Source of the DNA: Antricoccus suffuscus
Lineage (GTDB): Bacteria; Actinomycetota; Actinomycetes; Mycobacteriales; Antricoccaceae
NCBI RefSeq assembly: GCF_003003235.1
Contig: NZ_PVUE01000024.1
Coordinates: 1-54,712 of the forward strand
DNA length: 54,712 nt
Direction of reading: 5' to 3'
Shown here: piece after piece, positions 35,550 through 44,345 of the stretch
How the letters are laid out: every line of letters starts with the position of its first letter
How positions within the stretch are numbered: the stretch's first letter is position 1
Program-made: the position numbers and the translations under genes
Notes under the pieces: generated by a model
What the model saw: the letters and a program-made list of their open reading frames with translations, nothing else
Told to the model about the DNA's origin: nothing
The model's database searches: none

Positions 35550-38113
35550 GGCGTCACCGGCGGCGCTTGGCTCTGAGCTAGTGCCGAGGACTCGCTTGCG
35601 GCAAGCGGCAACGCGATCACCATCGTCAACCCGCCTCCAGGAGTGTCTTCGGCCTCAAGAGTGCCGCCCATTGCATTAACGAATCCGCGTGCCACGGCCA
35701 ACCCGAGTCCGACGCCATTGCCGTGCGACGAGTCTCCGGCTCGTTGAAATGGCTCGAAGATCGCTGCCTTGGCGTCGTCCGGCACGCCGCGCCCGTTGTC
35801 TGCGACCCGGATCTCGACGCGATCTTCGATGGCGCTTGCCGAGATCCGCACCCGCGACTGACCAGAGTATTTCAATGCGTTCTCAACAATATTGGCAATC
35901 ACTCGCTCGAGGAGTCCCGGATCGGCGGTTGCCCTCGGGAGGTCTTCGGGAAGGTCGAATGTGACGCGCTTTTGTCCGGCAAGTCCGACAACTCCGAGGG
36001 GGATGACCTCGTCGAGCCCGAGGTCCAGGGCCATCGGTTTGACGACGCCGGTCTGCAGTCGGCTCATGTCGAGGAGGTTGCCGATGAGCCCGTCCAGGCG
36101 ATCGGTCGACTTGTCGATGTCTGCAAGGAGTTCGGCTCGGTCCTGAGCAGACAACGTGATGTCGGGCTGGCGGAGTGTGGCCGCGGCCGCCTTGATGCTG
36201 GATAACGGGGTACGAAGGTCATGAGACACCGCGGCGAGCAAGGACACCCGGATATTGTTTCCTTCGGCCGCGCGGCGTGCCGCAGCGGCCTCCATCGAGA
36301 GCCGTTCGCGTTCGATCAGTCCCGCGGCGTGAACAGCGAAGGCTTCGAGCAGTCGGCGTTGATTGGCTGCCAGCATCGGTCCGCGCAGCGCCAACGCGAG
36401 ATGGTCGTTGATCTGCACATGGGCACTCGCGTCCTCGGGCTCGACGTCGGGCGCGCGATCACCAGCGCTCGCCACGCATCGCCAGCCAGGCTCGTCATCG
36501 CTGTTTTCCAATAGAGAGACAGACTCGGCTGCGAACGTCGTACGCACCCGCTCGAGCAGTGCGCCCATCTCTGCCTCGCCACGCAGCACGCTGCGCGCCA
36601 GCAGGCCGAGCGCGTCGGCCTCTCCGCGCGCGGTGATTGCCTGTGCGCTGCGTCGCGCGGACTGATCGACGACGATCGCAACTGCCGCGCCGACGAGCAA
36701 GAAGACGACGAGCACAAAGATGTTTTGTGGAGCAGCGATCGTCAATGTGTGCAGCGGGGGCGCGAAGTAGTAGTTGAGCAGGATCGTGCCGACCACGGCG
36801 GCGGTCAACGCCGGCCACAGGCCGCCGACAATTGCCACGGCGACGACCACCGAGAGGTACAACATCACTTCGGTCGGGAGTTGATGCAACTGAGCGGTCA
36901 GACGTAGCACCACCGTCAGCAGCGCTGGTGCAAGCAAGGCGCTGACCCACCCCACGACGATCCGCGAAAGACTCAACGCGGCGCGTTCTGTGCCGCCGCG
37001 CCAGGACCTCTTGCCGGCGTGTTCGTGAGTCACGATGTGTACGTCGATGTCACCGGACTCGCGTACTACCACGGGTCCGACGCCCTCGCGCAGCACGGAG
37101 CGAAGTCGTCCACGTCGGCTGCTGCCAAGCACTAATTGGGTCGCGTTGGTTCCCCTGGCGAATTCGAGCAGCGCCTGTGCGACCTCGTCTCCGAGGACTT
37201 CGTGAAAACTGCCGCCGAGGTCCTCCACGAGTCTGCGCTGCTTTTCCAACGCGCCAGGAGATACCGCCTGCGGATGATCGCCGCCGACAACGTAGACCGC
37301 GAGCAAGTCAGCTGCCGAGGACTGTGCTGCGATTCGCGCGGCCCGACGGATCAGTGACTCGCCTTCGGTGCCGCCGGTCAGCGCGACGACGATTCGTTCG
37401 CGGGCCGGCCACGTCTGGGCGATCGCATGTCGGTTCCGATAATCCAGTAGCGCGTCGTCGACACGGTCGGCGAGCCACAGCAGCGCGAGCTCCCGCAGCG
37501 CGGTCAGATTGCCGATCCGGAAGTAGTTGGACAGTGCGGCGTCGATCTTCTCCGGGCGGTAGATGTTGCCGTGCGCGAGCCGTCGTCGCAAGGAATCGGG
37601 GGACATGTCGACGAGTTCGATCTGCGCGGCCAGGCGCACAACTCGGTCGGGAACGGTTTCGCGTTGGGTGATGCCGGTGATGGACGTGACCTCGTCGTTG
37701 AGCGACTCGAGGTGCTGAACGTTGACGGTGGTGATGACATCGATCCCGGCGGCGAGGATCTGCTCGACGTCCTGCCAGCGTTTCTGGTGAGCTGTCCCTG
37801 GGATGTTGGTGTGCGCAAGTTCGTCTATGAGCACGATCGATGGCCGCCGGGCGATTACGGCGGCGACGTCGAGTTCGTGAAAGGTCGAGCCGCGATAGTC
37901 GACTGAGAGCCGCGCCAGGGCGGGCAGGCCCGATGCCGCTTCGCGAGTGCGTGGGCGGTCGTGGTCCTCGAGGTAACCGATCACCACATCCTGCCCGCGG
38001 CCGAGGCGTCGATGTCCCTCGCCGAGCATGGCAAACGTCTTACCTACCCCCGGTGCCGCCCCAAGGTAGACCCGAAGCCTGCCTCGCCGCTCTCCATCGG
38101 CATCAATGCTCAT
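35546..38113 (-). CDS. kdpD: KdpD sensor histidine kinase
   Basis: The 855-residue sensor starts with a KdpD-type ATPase domain (Walker A GAAPGVGKT near residue 20, then LIDELAHTNIPG near 100). A universal-stress-like domain (about 235-365) and four membrane helices (about 400-500, DUF4118) follow. After a GAF-like region come the HisKA domain with His631 in VSHDLRTPLSS and a catalytic domain with NIVENALKYSG and ADNGRGVP. It senses potassium limitation or ionic stress and phosphorylates KdpE. Relatives bind c-di-AMP in the Usp domain; whether this one does is open. Its ATG shares one base with the kdpC stop (TAATG). Confidence 0.95.
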   Translation of the reverse strand: MSIDADGERRGRLRVYLGAAPGVGKTFAMLGEGHRRLGRGQDVVIGYLEDHDRPRTREAASGLPALARLSVDYRGSTFHELDVAAVIARRPSIVLIDELAHTNIPGTAHQKRWQDVEQILAAGIDVITTVNVQHLESLNDEVTSITGITQRETVPDRVVRLAAQIELVDMSPDSLRRRLAHGNIYRPEKIDAALSNYFRIGNLTALRELALLWLADRVDDALLDYRNRHAIAQTWPARERIVVALTGGTEGESLIRRAARIAAQSSAADLLAVYVVGGDHPQAVSPGALEKQRRLVEDLGGSFHEVLGDEVAQALLEFARGTNATQLVLGSSRRGRLRSVLREGVGPVVVRESGDIDVHIVTHEHAGKRSWRGGTERAALSLSRIVVGWVSALLAPALLTVVLRLTAQLHQLPTEVMLYLSVVVAVAIVGGLWPALTAAVVGTILLNYYFAPPLHTLTIAAPQNIFVLVVFLLVGAAVAIVVDQSARRSAQAITARGEADALGLLARSVLRGEAEMGALLERVRTTFAAESVSLLENSDDEPGWRCVASAGDRAPDVEPEDASAHVQINDHLALALRGPMLAANQRRLLEAFAVHAAGLIERERLSMEAAAARRAAEGNNIRVSLLAAVSHDLRTPLSSIKAAAATLRQPDITLSAQDRAELLADIDKSTDRLDGLIGNLLDMSRLQTGVVKPMALDLGLDEVIPLGVVGLAGQKRVTFDLPEDLPRATADPGLLERVIANIVENALKYSGQSRVRISASAIEDRVEIRVADNGRGVPDDAKAAIFEPFQRAGDSSHGNGVGLGLAVARGFVNAMGGTLEAEDTPGGGLTMVIALPLAASESSALAQSQAPPVTP

Positions 38114-38697
38114 TAGCCCATTGTCCGTCCAGTGATGTGAGCGAGCGCAAGATTTAGCTCTACGACGTTTACAAGTGCGGGGGAGATCACCCCGCCGCTG
38201 ACGTGGCTCGTAACCAGCGCACGCACGACCGCGGGGTCCAGACCGTTCTCGCGTGCCACCCGAGCGACCTGCAGGTAGGCGTACGCCGAGCTGATATTCG
38301 GATCAAGTCCACTTCCACTAGCTGTCACCGCGTCGGGCGGTACGGCACCCGCCGCGACACCTTCCTCGGCCGCGATGGCGGCCTTGCGTTTCTCGATCAG
38401 TGCCGTCAGCGCCGGGTTGTTCGGTCCAAGGTTGGTTCCCGACGAGGACTCGGCGTCGTACCCTTTACCCGCTGCGGACGGGCGTGAGTGAAACCACTGG
38501 GGGCCGGAAGACTGTTGCCCAATAAGGGAACTTGCGATCACCTTGCCGTCAGATCTGATCAACGAGCCGTTTGCAGAAGCGTTGAATGCGACCTGCCCGA
38601 CTCCCCAGATCGCCAGCGGGAACGCTATCCCGAGCACAATCGTGAACACGACCAGCGCGCGCAGCGCGGTCACACCGGTGCGCAGAAGCGACGTCAT
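38113..38697 (-). CDS. kdpC: KdpC, potassium-transporting ATPase subunit C
   Basis: The 194-residue protein has one N-terminal membrane helix (about 12-36) and an extracytoplasmic domain. Conserved elements are SLIGQ near 58, FHSRPSAAG near 68, SSGTNLGPNNPAL near 85, a VTASGSGLDPNIS motif near 125, and RVARENGLDPAVVRALV near 148. KdpC stabilises the KdpFABC complex and may help gather potassium. It lies 37 bases downstream of kdpB, the only real gap within the operon. Confidence 0.95.
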   Translation of the reverse strand: MTSLLRTGVTALRALVVFTIVLGIAFPLAIWGVGQVAFNASANGSLIRSDGKVIASSLIGQQSSGPQWFHSRPSAAGKGYDAESSSGTNLGPNNPALTALIEKRKAAIAAEEGVAAGAVPPDAVTASGSGLDPNISSAYAYLQVARVARENGLDPAVVRALVTSHVSGGVISPALVNVVELNLALAHITGRTMG

Positions 38698-38734
38698 TTG
38701 GTCCTCATCTCAGTTGGGTCGATCGTCGGGGGAG

Positions 38735-40768
38735 TCAATGCAATCCCGGCAGGAACGTGATCAGCAGGTCGATTAGTTTGATCCCGATAAACGGCGCGAC
38801 GAGGCCACCGAATCCGTAGATCAGCAGATTGCGCCGCAGCATCGCGGACGCGGACATCGGCCGGTACCGCACGCCGCGAAGGGCTAGCGGGATCAATGCG
38901 ACGATGACGAGCGCGTTGAAGATGACCGCGGACACGATCGCGGTCTGCGAGCTATGCAGACCCATGATGTTGAGTACGCCGAGCGCGGGAAACATTGCCG
39001 GCAGAATAGCGAAGTACTTCGCTATGTCGTTGGCTATCGAGAAGGTCGTCAGCGCGCCGCGAGTGATCAGCAGCTGTTTTCCGATCTCCACGATCTCGAT
39101 GAGCTTCGTCGGGTTGCTGTCCAGGTCGATCATGTTTCCGGCCTCTTTGGCCGCCGACGTCCCGGTGTTCATCGCGACCCCAACGTCGGCCTGGGCTAGC
39201 GCGGGCGCGTCGTTGGTGCCATCACCGGTCATCGCGACCATCGTGCCGCCGTCCTGCTCGGACCGGATCAGCTGCATCTTGTCTTCAGGGGTCGCCTCGG
39301 CGAGGAAGTCATCGACGCCTGCCTCGTCAGCGATGGCCTTGGCGGTGAGCGGGTTGTCGCCGGTGATCATGACGGTGCGGATACCCATTCGGCGTAACTC
39401 GGCAAACCGTTCGCGGATGCCGTCCTTGACGATGTCCTTCAGGTCGATGACACCGAGGGCCTCCGCCGGCTCGCCCGGTAGCCGTTGGGCGACAACCAGC
39501 GGCGTACCTCCGGAGGCCGAAATGCGTTCGACTACCGGGGTGATGGCCGTGGCGTCGCCGCCGTTGTCCGCCACCCACGCGATCACCGCGGCGGCCGCGC
39601 CCTTGCGTACCTGACGACCTTCCACGAGGTCGACGCCGGACATGCGGGTCGTGGCTTCGAACGGCACAAAAGTCGCGCCTGGAATGAGGCCTTCTTCGCG
39701 GGCGCGCAGGCCGAACTGCGACTTCGCGAGGACGACCACGGAGCGCCCTTCCGGCGTTTCGTCGGCTAGTGAGGACAGCTGCGCGGAATCGGCGAGGGCC
39801 TCTGCGGGTATGCCGTCGACCGGGACAAACTGCACTGCTTGGCGGTTGCCGAGCGTGATGGTGCCGGTCTTGTCCAGTAGCAAGGTCCCAATATCGCCGG
39901 CGGCTTCGACTGCGCGTCCGGACATTGCCAGCACATTTCGCTGTACGAGCCGGTCCATCCCAGCGATCCCGATAGCCGACAGCAGCGCGCCGATCGTGGT
40001 GGGAATCAGACACACCAGCAGTGCCACCAACACGATCATTGACTGCGGTGCGCGCGAATAATCCGCCATGGGGGCGAGGGTGGCAACGGCCAGTAGAAAG
40101 ACGATGGTCAGGCTCGCCAGCAGGATGTTCAGTGCGAGTTCGTTGGGCGTCTTCTGTCGCTTGGCGCCTTCGACGAGGGCGATCATCCGGTCGATGAAGG
40201 TATCTCCGGGTGCCGCGGTGATCCGGACGATGATCTCGTCGGAGAGAACCTTCGTCCCGCCGGTCACCGCGCAGCGATCGCCGCCGGACTCGCGGATGAC
40301 CGGCGCCGACTCGCCGGTGATCGCCGACTCGTCGACGCTCGCGATCCCTTCTACCACGTCTCCGTCGCTGGGAATCACCTCACCTGCGCGAACCCGCACA
40401 TGTTCTCCCGCCTCAAGCATCGACGCATTGACCTCTTCGACATAGCCGCCGATCACGCGGTGCGCGATGGTTGTCTTCTTGGCCTGACGCAGCGTCGCGG
40501 CCTGCGCCTTGCCGCGCCCCTCGGCCACGGCTTCGGCAAGGTTCGCGAATATGACCGTTAGCCATAGCCACACCGCGATCGTCCACGCGAAAACGGACGG
40601 GTCGATGACCGCCATGACGGTCGTGAGCACGGCACCTACCCAGACGACAAACATCACCGGCGCACGGAACAGACCACGCGGATTGAGTTTGCGGAGTGCG
40701 AGGGGAAGTGACCGGGCCAGTTGGCGCGGGTCGAATGAGCCGGCGGCGACCGGATGAGGCGTGGTCAT
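38735..40768 (-). CDS. kdpB: KdpB, P-type ATPase subunit of the potassium pump
   Basis: This 677-residue P-type ATPase drives potassium import by KdpA. TGES at 151-154 is the dephosphorylation loop, DKTGT with the phosphorylated Asp299 is the catalytic site, and [12 protein letters not shown] near 510 is the hinge. [19 protein letters not shown] near 254 lies on the ion path. The start is ATG 40768, overlapping the kdpA stop (ATGA) and giving the normal KdpB length. The open frame extends 305 codons further up across kdpA in another frame, which is not real. Confidence 0.96.
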   Translation of the reverse strand: MTTPHPVAAGSFDPRQLARSLPLALRKLNPRGLFRAPVMFVVWVGAVLTTVMAVIDPSVFAWTIAVWLWLTVIFANLAEAVAEGRGKAQAATLRQAKKTTIAHRVIGGYVEEVNASMLEAGEHVRVRAGEVIPSDGDVVEGIASVDESAITGESAPVIRESGGDRCAVTGGTKVLSDEIIVRITAAPGDTFIDRMIALVEGAKRQKTPNELALNILLASLTIVFLLAVATLAPMADYSRAPQSMIVLVALLVCLIPTTIGALLSAIGIAGMDRLVQRNVLAMSGRAVEAAGDIGTLLLDKTGTITLGNRQAVQFVPVDGIPAEALADSAQLSSLADETPEGRSVVVLAKSQFGLRAREEGLIPGATFVPFEATTRMSGVDLVEGRQVRKGAAAAVIAWVADNGGDATAITPVVERISASGGTPLVVAQRLPGEPAEALGVIDLKDIVKDGIRERFAELRRMGIRTVMITGDNPLTAKAIADEAGVDDFLAEATPEDKMQLIRSEQDGGTMVAMTGDGTNDAPALAQADVGVAMNTGTSAAKEAGNMIDLDSNPTKLIEIVEIGKQLLITRGALTTFSIANDIAKYFAILPAMFPALGVLNIMGLHSSQTAIVSAVIFNALVIVALIPLALRGVRYRPMSASAMLRRNLLIYGFGGLVAPFIGIKLIDLLITFLPGLH

Positions 40769-42429
40769 GCGATTCCTTCGGTAAGAGGCCCCAGGGCCAA
40801 GGCAGGGAAGTAGGTCAGCGCGGCGACGGCAATCGCGATGACGACGAGGAACGCCACGAACAGCGCACCGTAGGTCCGCAGCGTTCCAGCGGTCGAGGGC
40901 GTAATCGTCTGGTGCGCAAAAGATCCGGCGAGTGCGACGATCATGACGATGGGCAGGAAACGACCGAGAATCATGACGGTTCCAAGGGCGATGTTGTAAA
41001 AGTTGGTGTTCGCATTCAGCCCGGCGAACGCGCTGCCGTTGTTGTTCGCCGCGGATGTGAACGCATAGAGCACCTCGGACAGGCCATGGGCTCCGGGATT
41101 GAGGATTGACGCGCGTCCTGCGTTGATCGCGATGGCGATGCCGGTGCCGACGAGTGCCAGCGCCGGAGTCACCAGGATGTAGAGCGAGATCAGCTTCATC
41201 TCCCGGGCGCCGATCTTCTTGCCGATGAACTCCGGCGTACGCCCGACCATGAGCCCGGCGACGAATACCGCGACGATCGCCAGCACCAGCATCCCGTACA
41301 GCCCGGATCCGACGCCGCCCGGCGCTACCTCGCCGACGGCCATGTTGGCGATCAGCGTTCCGCCGCCGAATGGCGTGTACGACGAATGCATGGAGTCGAC
41401 CGCGCCGGTCGACGTCAGCGTCGTCGCGCTCGAGAAGAGCGCGGAGGGCGTGACACCAAAGCGAACCTCTTTGCCTTCCATCGCCGCGCCGGCGGCCTGT
41501 AAAGCCGTCCCACCGTGCATCAGTTCGCTGACGAAAGTGATCACCGTCGAGCCGAGCGCAAGAACTGTCATGGCGAACAGAATCGCGCGGCCCTGTTTCA
41601 CCGAACCGATCATCCGGCCGAAGGCCCGCGGCATGCTGAATGGAATCACCAGCAACAGGAAGATCTCGAACAGGTTGGTCCACCAGGTCGGGTTCTCGAA
41701 CGGGTGGGCGGAGTTGGCGTTAAAGAACCCGCCCCCGTTGGTGCCGAGTAGCTTGATTGCCTCTTGCGAGGCCACCGGGCCCATCGGGAGGTTTTGGCCG
41801 GTGCCTGCGACGCCGGCGGCATGTACTGCGCTACTGAAGTTTTGAATCACTCCGCCGGCGAGCAGGACGACTGCGGCGACGAACGCGAGTGGGAGTAGCC
41901 CGCGGACGACGCCACGGACCAGGTCGCTCCAGAAGTTGCCGATCCGACCGGTCTTTGTGCGGATCAGGCCGCGCACTACCGCCACCGCCACGGCCATTCC
42001 GACCGCCGCCGACACGAAGTTCTGTACGCCGAGACCGGCCATCTGGGCGACGTCACCGAGCGACTGTTCGCCGGCGTACGACTGCCAGTTGGTATTGGTG
42101 ACAAACGATGCGGAGGTATTGAATGCCTGCGCCGCCGGCATTCCCGGGTGTCCGAGGGATAGTGGCAACCAGGCTTGTGCTCGCAAGATTACAAAGAGCA
42201 CAATCACTGACGCGCCGGAAAAGACGAGCACGCCGCGTAGGTAGGCCGGCCAGCGCTGGTCGGCATCGGGATTGACGCCGATAGCCCGGTAAATCCACTT
42301 TTCAACGCGCAGGTGCCGCTCACTGGAGTAGACCCGAGCAAGGTAATTGCCCAACGGTCGTTGCACGACGGCAATGGCGACCACCAAGATCGCGAGCTGG
42401 ATGGCGCCGTACCGCCAGTCGCCGGTCAA
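40765..42429 (-). CDS. kdpA: KdpA, potassium-binding channel subunit
   Basis: The 554-residue membrane protein has about ten helices and four selectivity-filter-like loops. They include [15 protein letters not shown] near 105, [19 protein letters not shown] near 225 and [18 protein letters not shown] near 465. Residue positions follow the KdpA pattern, with [20 protein letters not shown] at 25-44. The start codon is TTG at 42429, whose TTGA overlaps the kdpF stop. No ATG or GTG gives the expected N-terminus, so TTG is well supported by position. Confidence 0.95.
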   Translation of the reverse strand: MTGDWRYGAIQLAILVVAIAVVQRPLGNYLARVYSSERHLRVEKWIYRAIGVNPDADQRWPAYLRGVLVFSGASVIVLFVILRAQAWLPLSLGHPGMPAAQAFNTSASFVTNTNWQSYAGEQSLGDVAQMAGLGVQNFVSAAVGMAVAVAVVRGLIRTKTGRIGNFWSDLVRGVVRGLLPLAFVAAVVLLAGGVIQNFSSAVHAAGVAGTGQNLPMGPVASQEAIKLLGTNGGGFFNANSAHPFENPTWWTNLFEIFLLLVIPFSMPRAFGRMIGSVKQGRAILFAMTVLALGSTVITFVSELMHGGTALQAAGAAMEGKEVRFGVTPSALFSSATTLTSTGAVDSMHSSYTPFGGGTLIANMAVGEVAPGGVGSGLYGMLVLAIVAVFVAGLMVGRTPEFIGKKIGAREMKLISLYILVTPALALVGTGIAIAINAGRASILNPGAHGLSEVLYAFTSAANNNGSAFAGLNANTNFYNIALGTVMILGRFLPIVMIVALAGSFAHQTITPSTAGTLRTYGALFVAFLVVIAIAVAALTYFPALALGPLTEGIA

Positions 42430-42515
42430 AACCGTTCCGCCTTGACCAGCGCGATCACCAAGTAGATGACCAGTAGGCCGGTGATCACCAGGCCCGCGAT
42501 GTCTTGTGCGCTCAC
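42426..42515 (-). CDS. kdpF: KdpF, 29-residue stabilising peptide of the potassium pump
   Basis: A short frame directly upstream of kdpA codes for [20 protein letters not shown], then IALVKAERF. It has a single membrane helix and the C-terminal KxERF motif of KdpF peptides. KdpF packs against KdpA and KdpB lipid-facing helices and stabilises the complex. The start is GTG 42515, with GAGGAG about 8 bases before it. The stop overlaps the kdpA TTG. It is too short for standard gene calling and easily missed. Confidence 0.88.
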   Translation of the reverse strand: MSAQDIAGLVITGLLVIYLVIALVKAERF

Positions 42516-42540
42516 TACCGATGCTCCTCGACGTGGTCGT

Positions 42541-42562
42541 CGGCGGCGTCTGGTGGCCGCCG
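42541..42562. promoter_or_regulatory. Inverted repeat in the kdp leader region
   Basis: CGGCGGC (42541-42547) and GCCGCCG (42556-42562) form a perfect 7-bp inverted repeat with an 8-base loop, 25 bases upstream of the kdpF ribosome site. An AT-richer patch at about 42597-42620 further upstream is the likeliest promoter or KdpE-binding zone. No KdpE consensus can be assigned. Confidence 0.3.
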
Positions 42563-42654
42563 ATCGACTTCAGTCAAGAGCAGGATCGGCTCGATCGCGT
42601 ATTTGTTTACGTGTTCTCAACGCTCGTGCGCGGGGATATTAACGCTCATCGTTG

Positions 42655-42706
42655 CGGGAGGTCATACGTGGCGGCTGCAGTACCCGCCGCGGCGTATGAC
42701 CTCCCG
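42655..42706. terminator. Strong hairpin between the amidohydrolase and kdp genes
   Basis: CGGGAGGTCATACG (42655-42668) and CGTATGACCTCCCG (42693-42706) are perfect 14-base arms around a 24-base loop. It begins 6 bases after the stop of the minus-strand amidohydrolase gene and upstream of the kdp promoter zone. It therefore most likely ends the amidohydrolase transcript and insulates kdp. There is no T-run. Confidence 0.7.
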
Positions 42707-42712
42707 AAGAAA

Positions 42713-43789
42713 CTAGCTGGGGTATGCGGCGACGTCGAGCCGGTAGAACTCCGCAGCGGTGCCTGAGAACAACGCGGCCTTGTCGTCCGCCGACGCACCG
42801 GACGCGATCCTCTTAAACGCGTTCCAGTAGGTCGTGTAGCTGCCGGAAATCTTGTCGACCGGGAAGTTGCTCTCGAACATGCACCGGCGTACGCCGAAGT
42901 GCTCGATGCAGGTCTCGAAGTACGGACGCCAGACCTTGGCCAAGTCTTCGGACGTCGGTGGTGCAGGTAGCTTGTGGAAGTCGAAGCCGTTGACCTTCAT
43001 GCCCAGTCCGCCGAGCTTGACGTAGACGTTGGGATTTTGCGCGACCGCGCGGATGGACTCCTGCCACGTCGCGAAGACCTCGTCGCGGTGGCCGGCGTAC
43101 GGCGCGCCGATCCCGAGCGGGCCACCGACGTGATTGAGCACGATCTTGGTTTCCGGGAAGGCTGCGGCAAGGTCGGCGAACGCGTCGAGTTGCGGGTGGT
43201 AGAGCCACGCCTCGAACGTCAGCCCCAGTGGCTGGAGCCGGGCGAACCCGGCCCGGAACTCGTTGGTGCTGAACATGTCACTGCGTGGGTTGGTGTGGCT
43301 CAGGCCGATCTCTTCGCTGGGGTCCCACGCCGCCGCATGCCGGATGCCTTTAAACCGCTCCCCGCCGGCCCGGATGTGCTCTTGCAACACGTCCTCGACC
43401 CGGTCACCGAGCATCAGGTCGGCAAAGCTCACGATCCCGTCGCAGGCGCGGGTCAGTCCGTAGGTACCACTGGCGCTCATCGCGGCGATGCCGTTGACGA
43501 ACTCGGTCTCGCCGATCGGGGCAGTCTCTCGCGGCCCGGACGCGCGATACATCGAGGAGCACTCGATGAAGACGGTCGCGAGGACGTTGTGCCCGCCTGA
43601 GATGTCAGCCATCAGCTCGTCGAGGAGGTAGCGGTTGCCGGCGCGGTCCCATAGGTGGTGGTGCGGGTCGATGATCGGCAGGTCCGGCTCGATGATCGCT
43701 TCGGATCGCTTGCTGGCCAGCCATGTCGTGTTGGGGTTGGGATTATTCGAGCGTGGTCGCTTTGCGTCGATTGCCTGTGCGTCGGTCAT
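42713..43789 (-). CDS. TIM-barrel amidohydrolase (COG3618 type)
   Basis: This 358-residue protein is of the amidohydrolase 2 family. DPHHHLWD near 42 gives the first metal ligands, FKGIRHAAAWDP near 145 and LNHVGGPLG near 220 supply other active-site residues, and MFESNFPVDK near 312 gives the last aspartate. Members include lactonases and decarboxylases acting on aromatic or sugar-derived acids; the substrate is unknown. AAGGAGAT sits just before the ATG. It lies 28 bases downstream of a MaoC-like gene on the same strand, so the pair probably handles one CoA-linked or acid substrate. Confidence 0.86.
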   Translation of the reverse strand: MTDAQAIDAKRPRSNNPNPNTTWLASKRSEAIIEPDLPIIDPHHHLWDRAGNRYLLDELMADISGGHNVLATVFIECSSMYRASGPRETAPIGETEFVNGIAAMSASGTYGLTRACDGIVSFADLMLGDRVEDVLQEHIRAGGERFKGIRHAAAWDPSEEIGLSHTNPRSDMFSTNEFRAGFARLQPLGLTFEAWLYHPQLDAFADLAAAFPETKIVLNHVGGPLGIGAPYAGHRDEVFATWQESIRAVAQNPNVYVKLGGLGMKVNGFDFHKLPAPPTSEDLAKVWRPYFETCIEHFGVRRCMFESNFPVDKISGSYTTYWNAFKRIASGASADDKAALFSGTAAEFYRLDVAAYPS

Positions 43790-43817
43790 GTATCTCCTTG
43801 TGTAGTTGGGCGTGGTG

Positions 43818-44306
43818 TTATGCGGTGGGGCGGCGGAAAAACCAGCCGCGGCCGATCATGCTTGCGACCGGTACGTCGTCGCGGCTCACGGTCCATTCGA
43901 TGCGTACGGTGCCGAGGTGATCACCGCGCGAGGACGGTGAGGTTTCGAGCACTTTGAGCTGGACGTGCAGCGTGTCCCCGACGTAGACCGCCTTGAGCCA
44001 GCGCATGCCTTCCATGCCCGGGGAGGCATCGGGCGCTGCCTTGGACAGGATGTGCTCGACGTACTGGCGCATGATCGCCGCGCCCGTCCACCAGCCGCTG
44101 GCGATCAGTCCGCCCCATTGGCTGGCTTTCGCCGCGTCCTCGTCGATGTGGTACCACTGCGGGTCGTAGCGCTTGGCGAAGTCGACGACCTCGTCGTGTT
44201 CGGCCACGACCGTGCCGAGGTCATGGATCTCGCCGGGAATGAAGTCTTCGAACCACATCGTGGGGATGGCGCCGGTTGCGGTGCGGATATCGGAATCGTT
44301 AGACAT
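43818..44306 (-). CDS. MaoC-like dehydratase domain protein
   Basis: The 162-residue protein has a hot-dog fold with the MaoC hydratase pattern. YFEDFIPGE-like MWFEDFIPGEIHDLG near 18 is followed by FAKRYDPQWYHIDEDAA (43-59, with the D...H pair of hydratase 2) and GLIASGWWTGAAIMR near 69. VYVGDTLHVQLKVLE follows near 108. It probably hydrates an enoyl-CoA thioester or a related acyl group. ATG 44306 is preceded by GTG 44312 in the same frame, and either could be used. It is the first gene of a pair with the amidohydrolase. Confidence 0.85.
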   Translation of the reverse strand: MSNDSDIRTATGAIPTMWFEDFIPGEIHDLGTVVAEHDEVVDFAKRYDPQWYHIDEDAAKASQWGGLIASGWWTGAAIMRQYVEHILSKAAPDASPGMEGMRWLKAVYVGDTLHVQLKVLETSPSSRGDHLGTVRIEWTVSRDDVPVASMIGRGWFFRRPTA

Positions 44307-44345
44307 GCTCACAGACTGCCAGATCGGTGAGAACGGGACCAGGGA

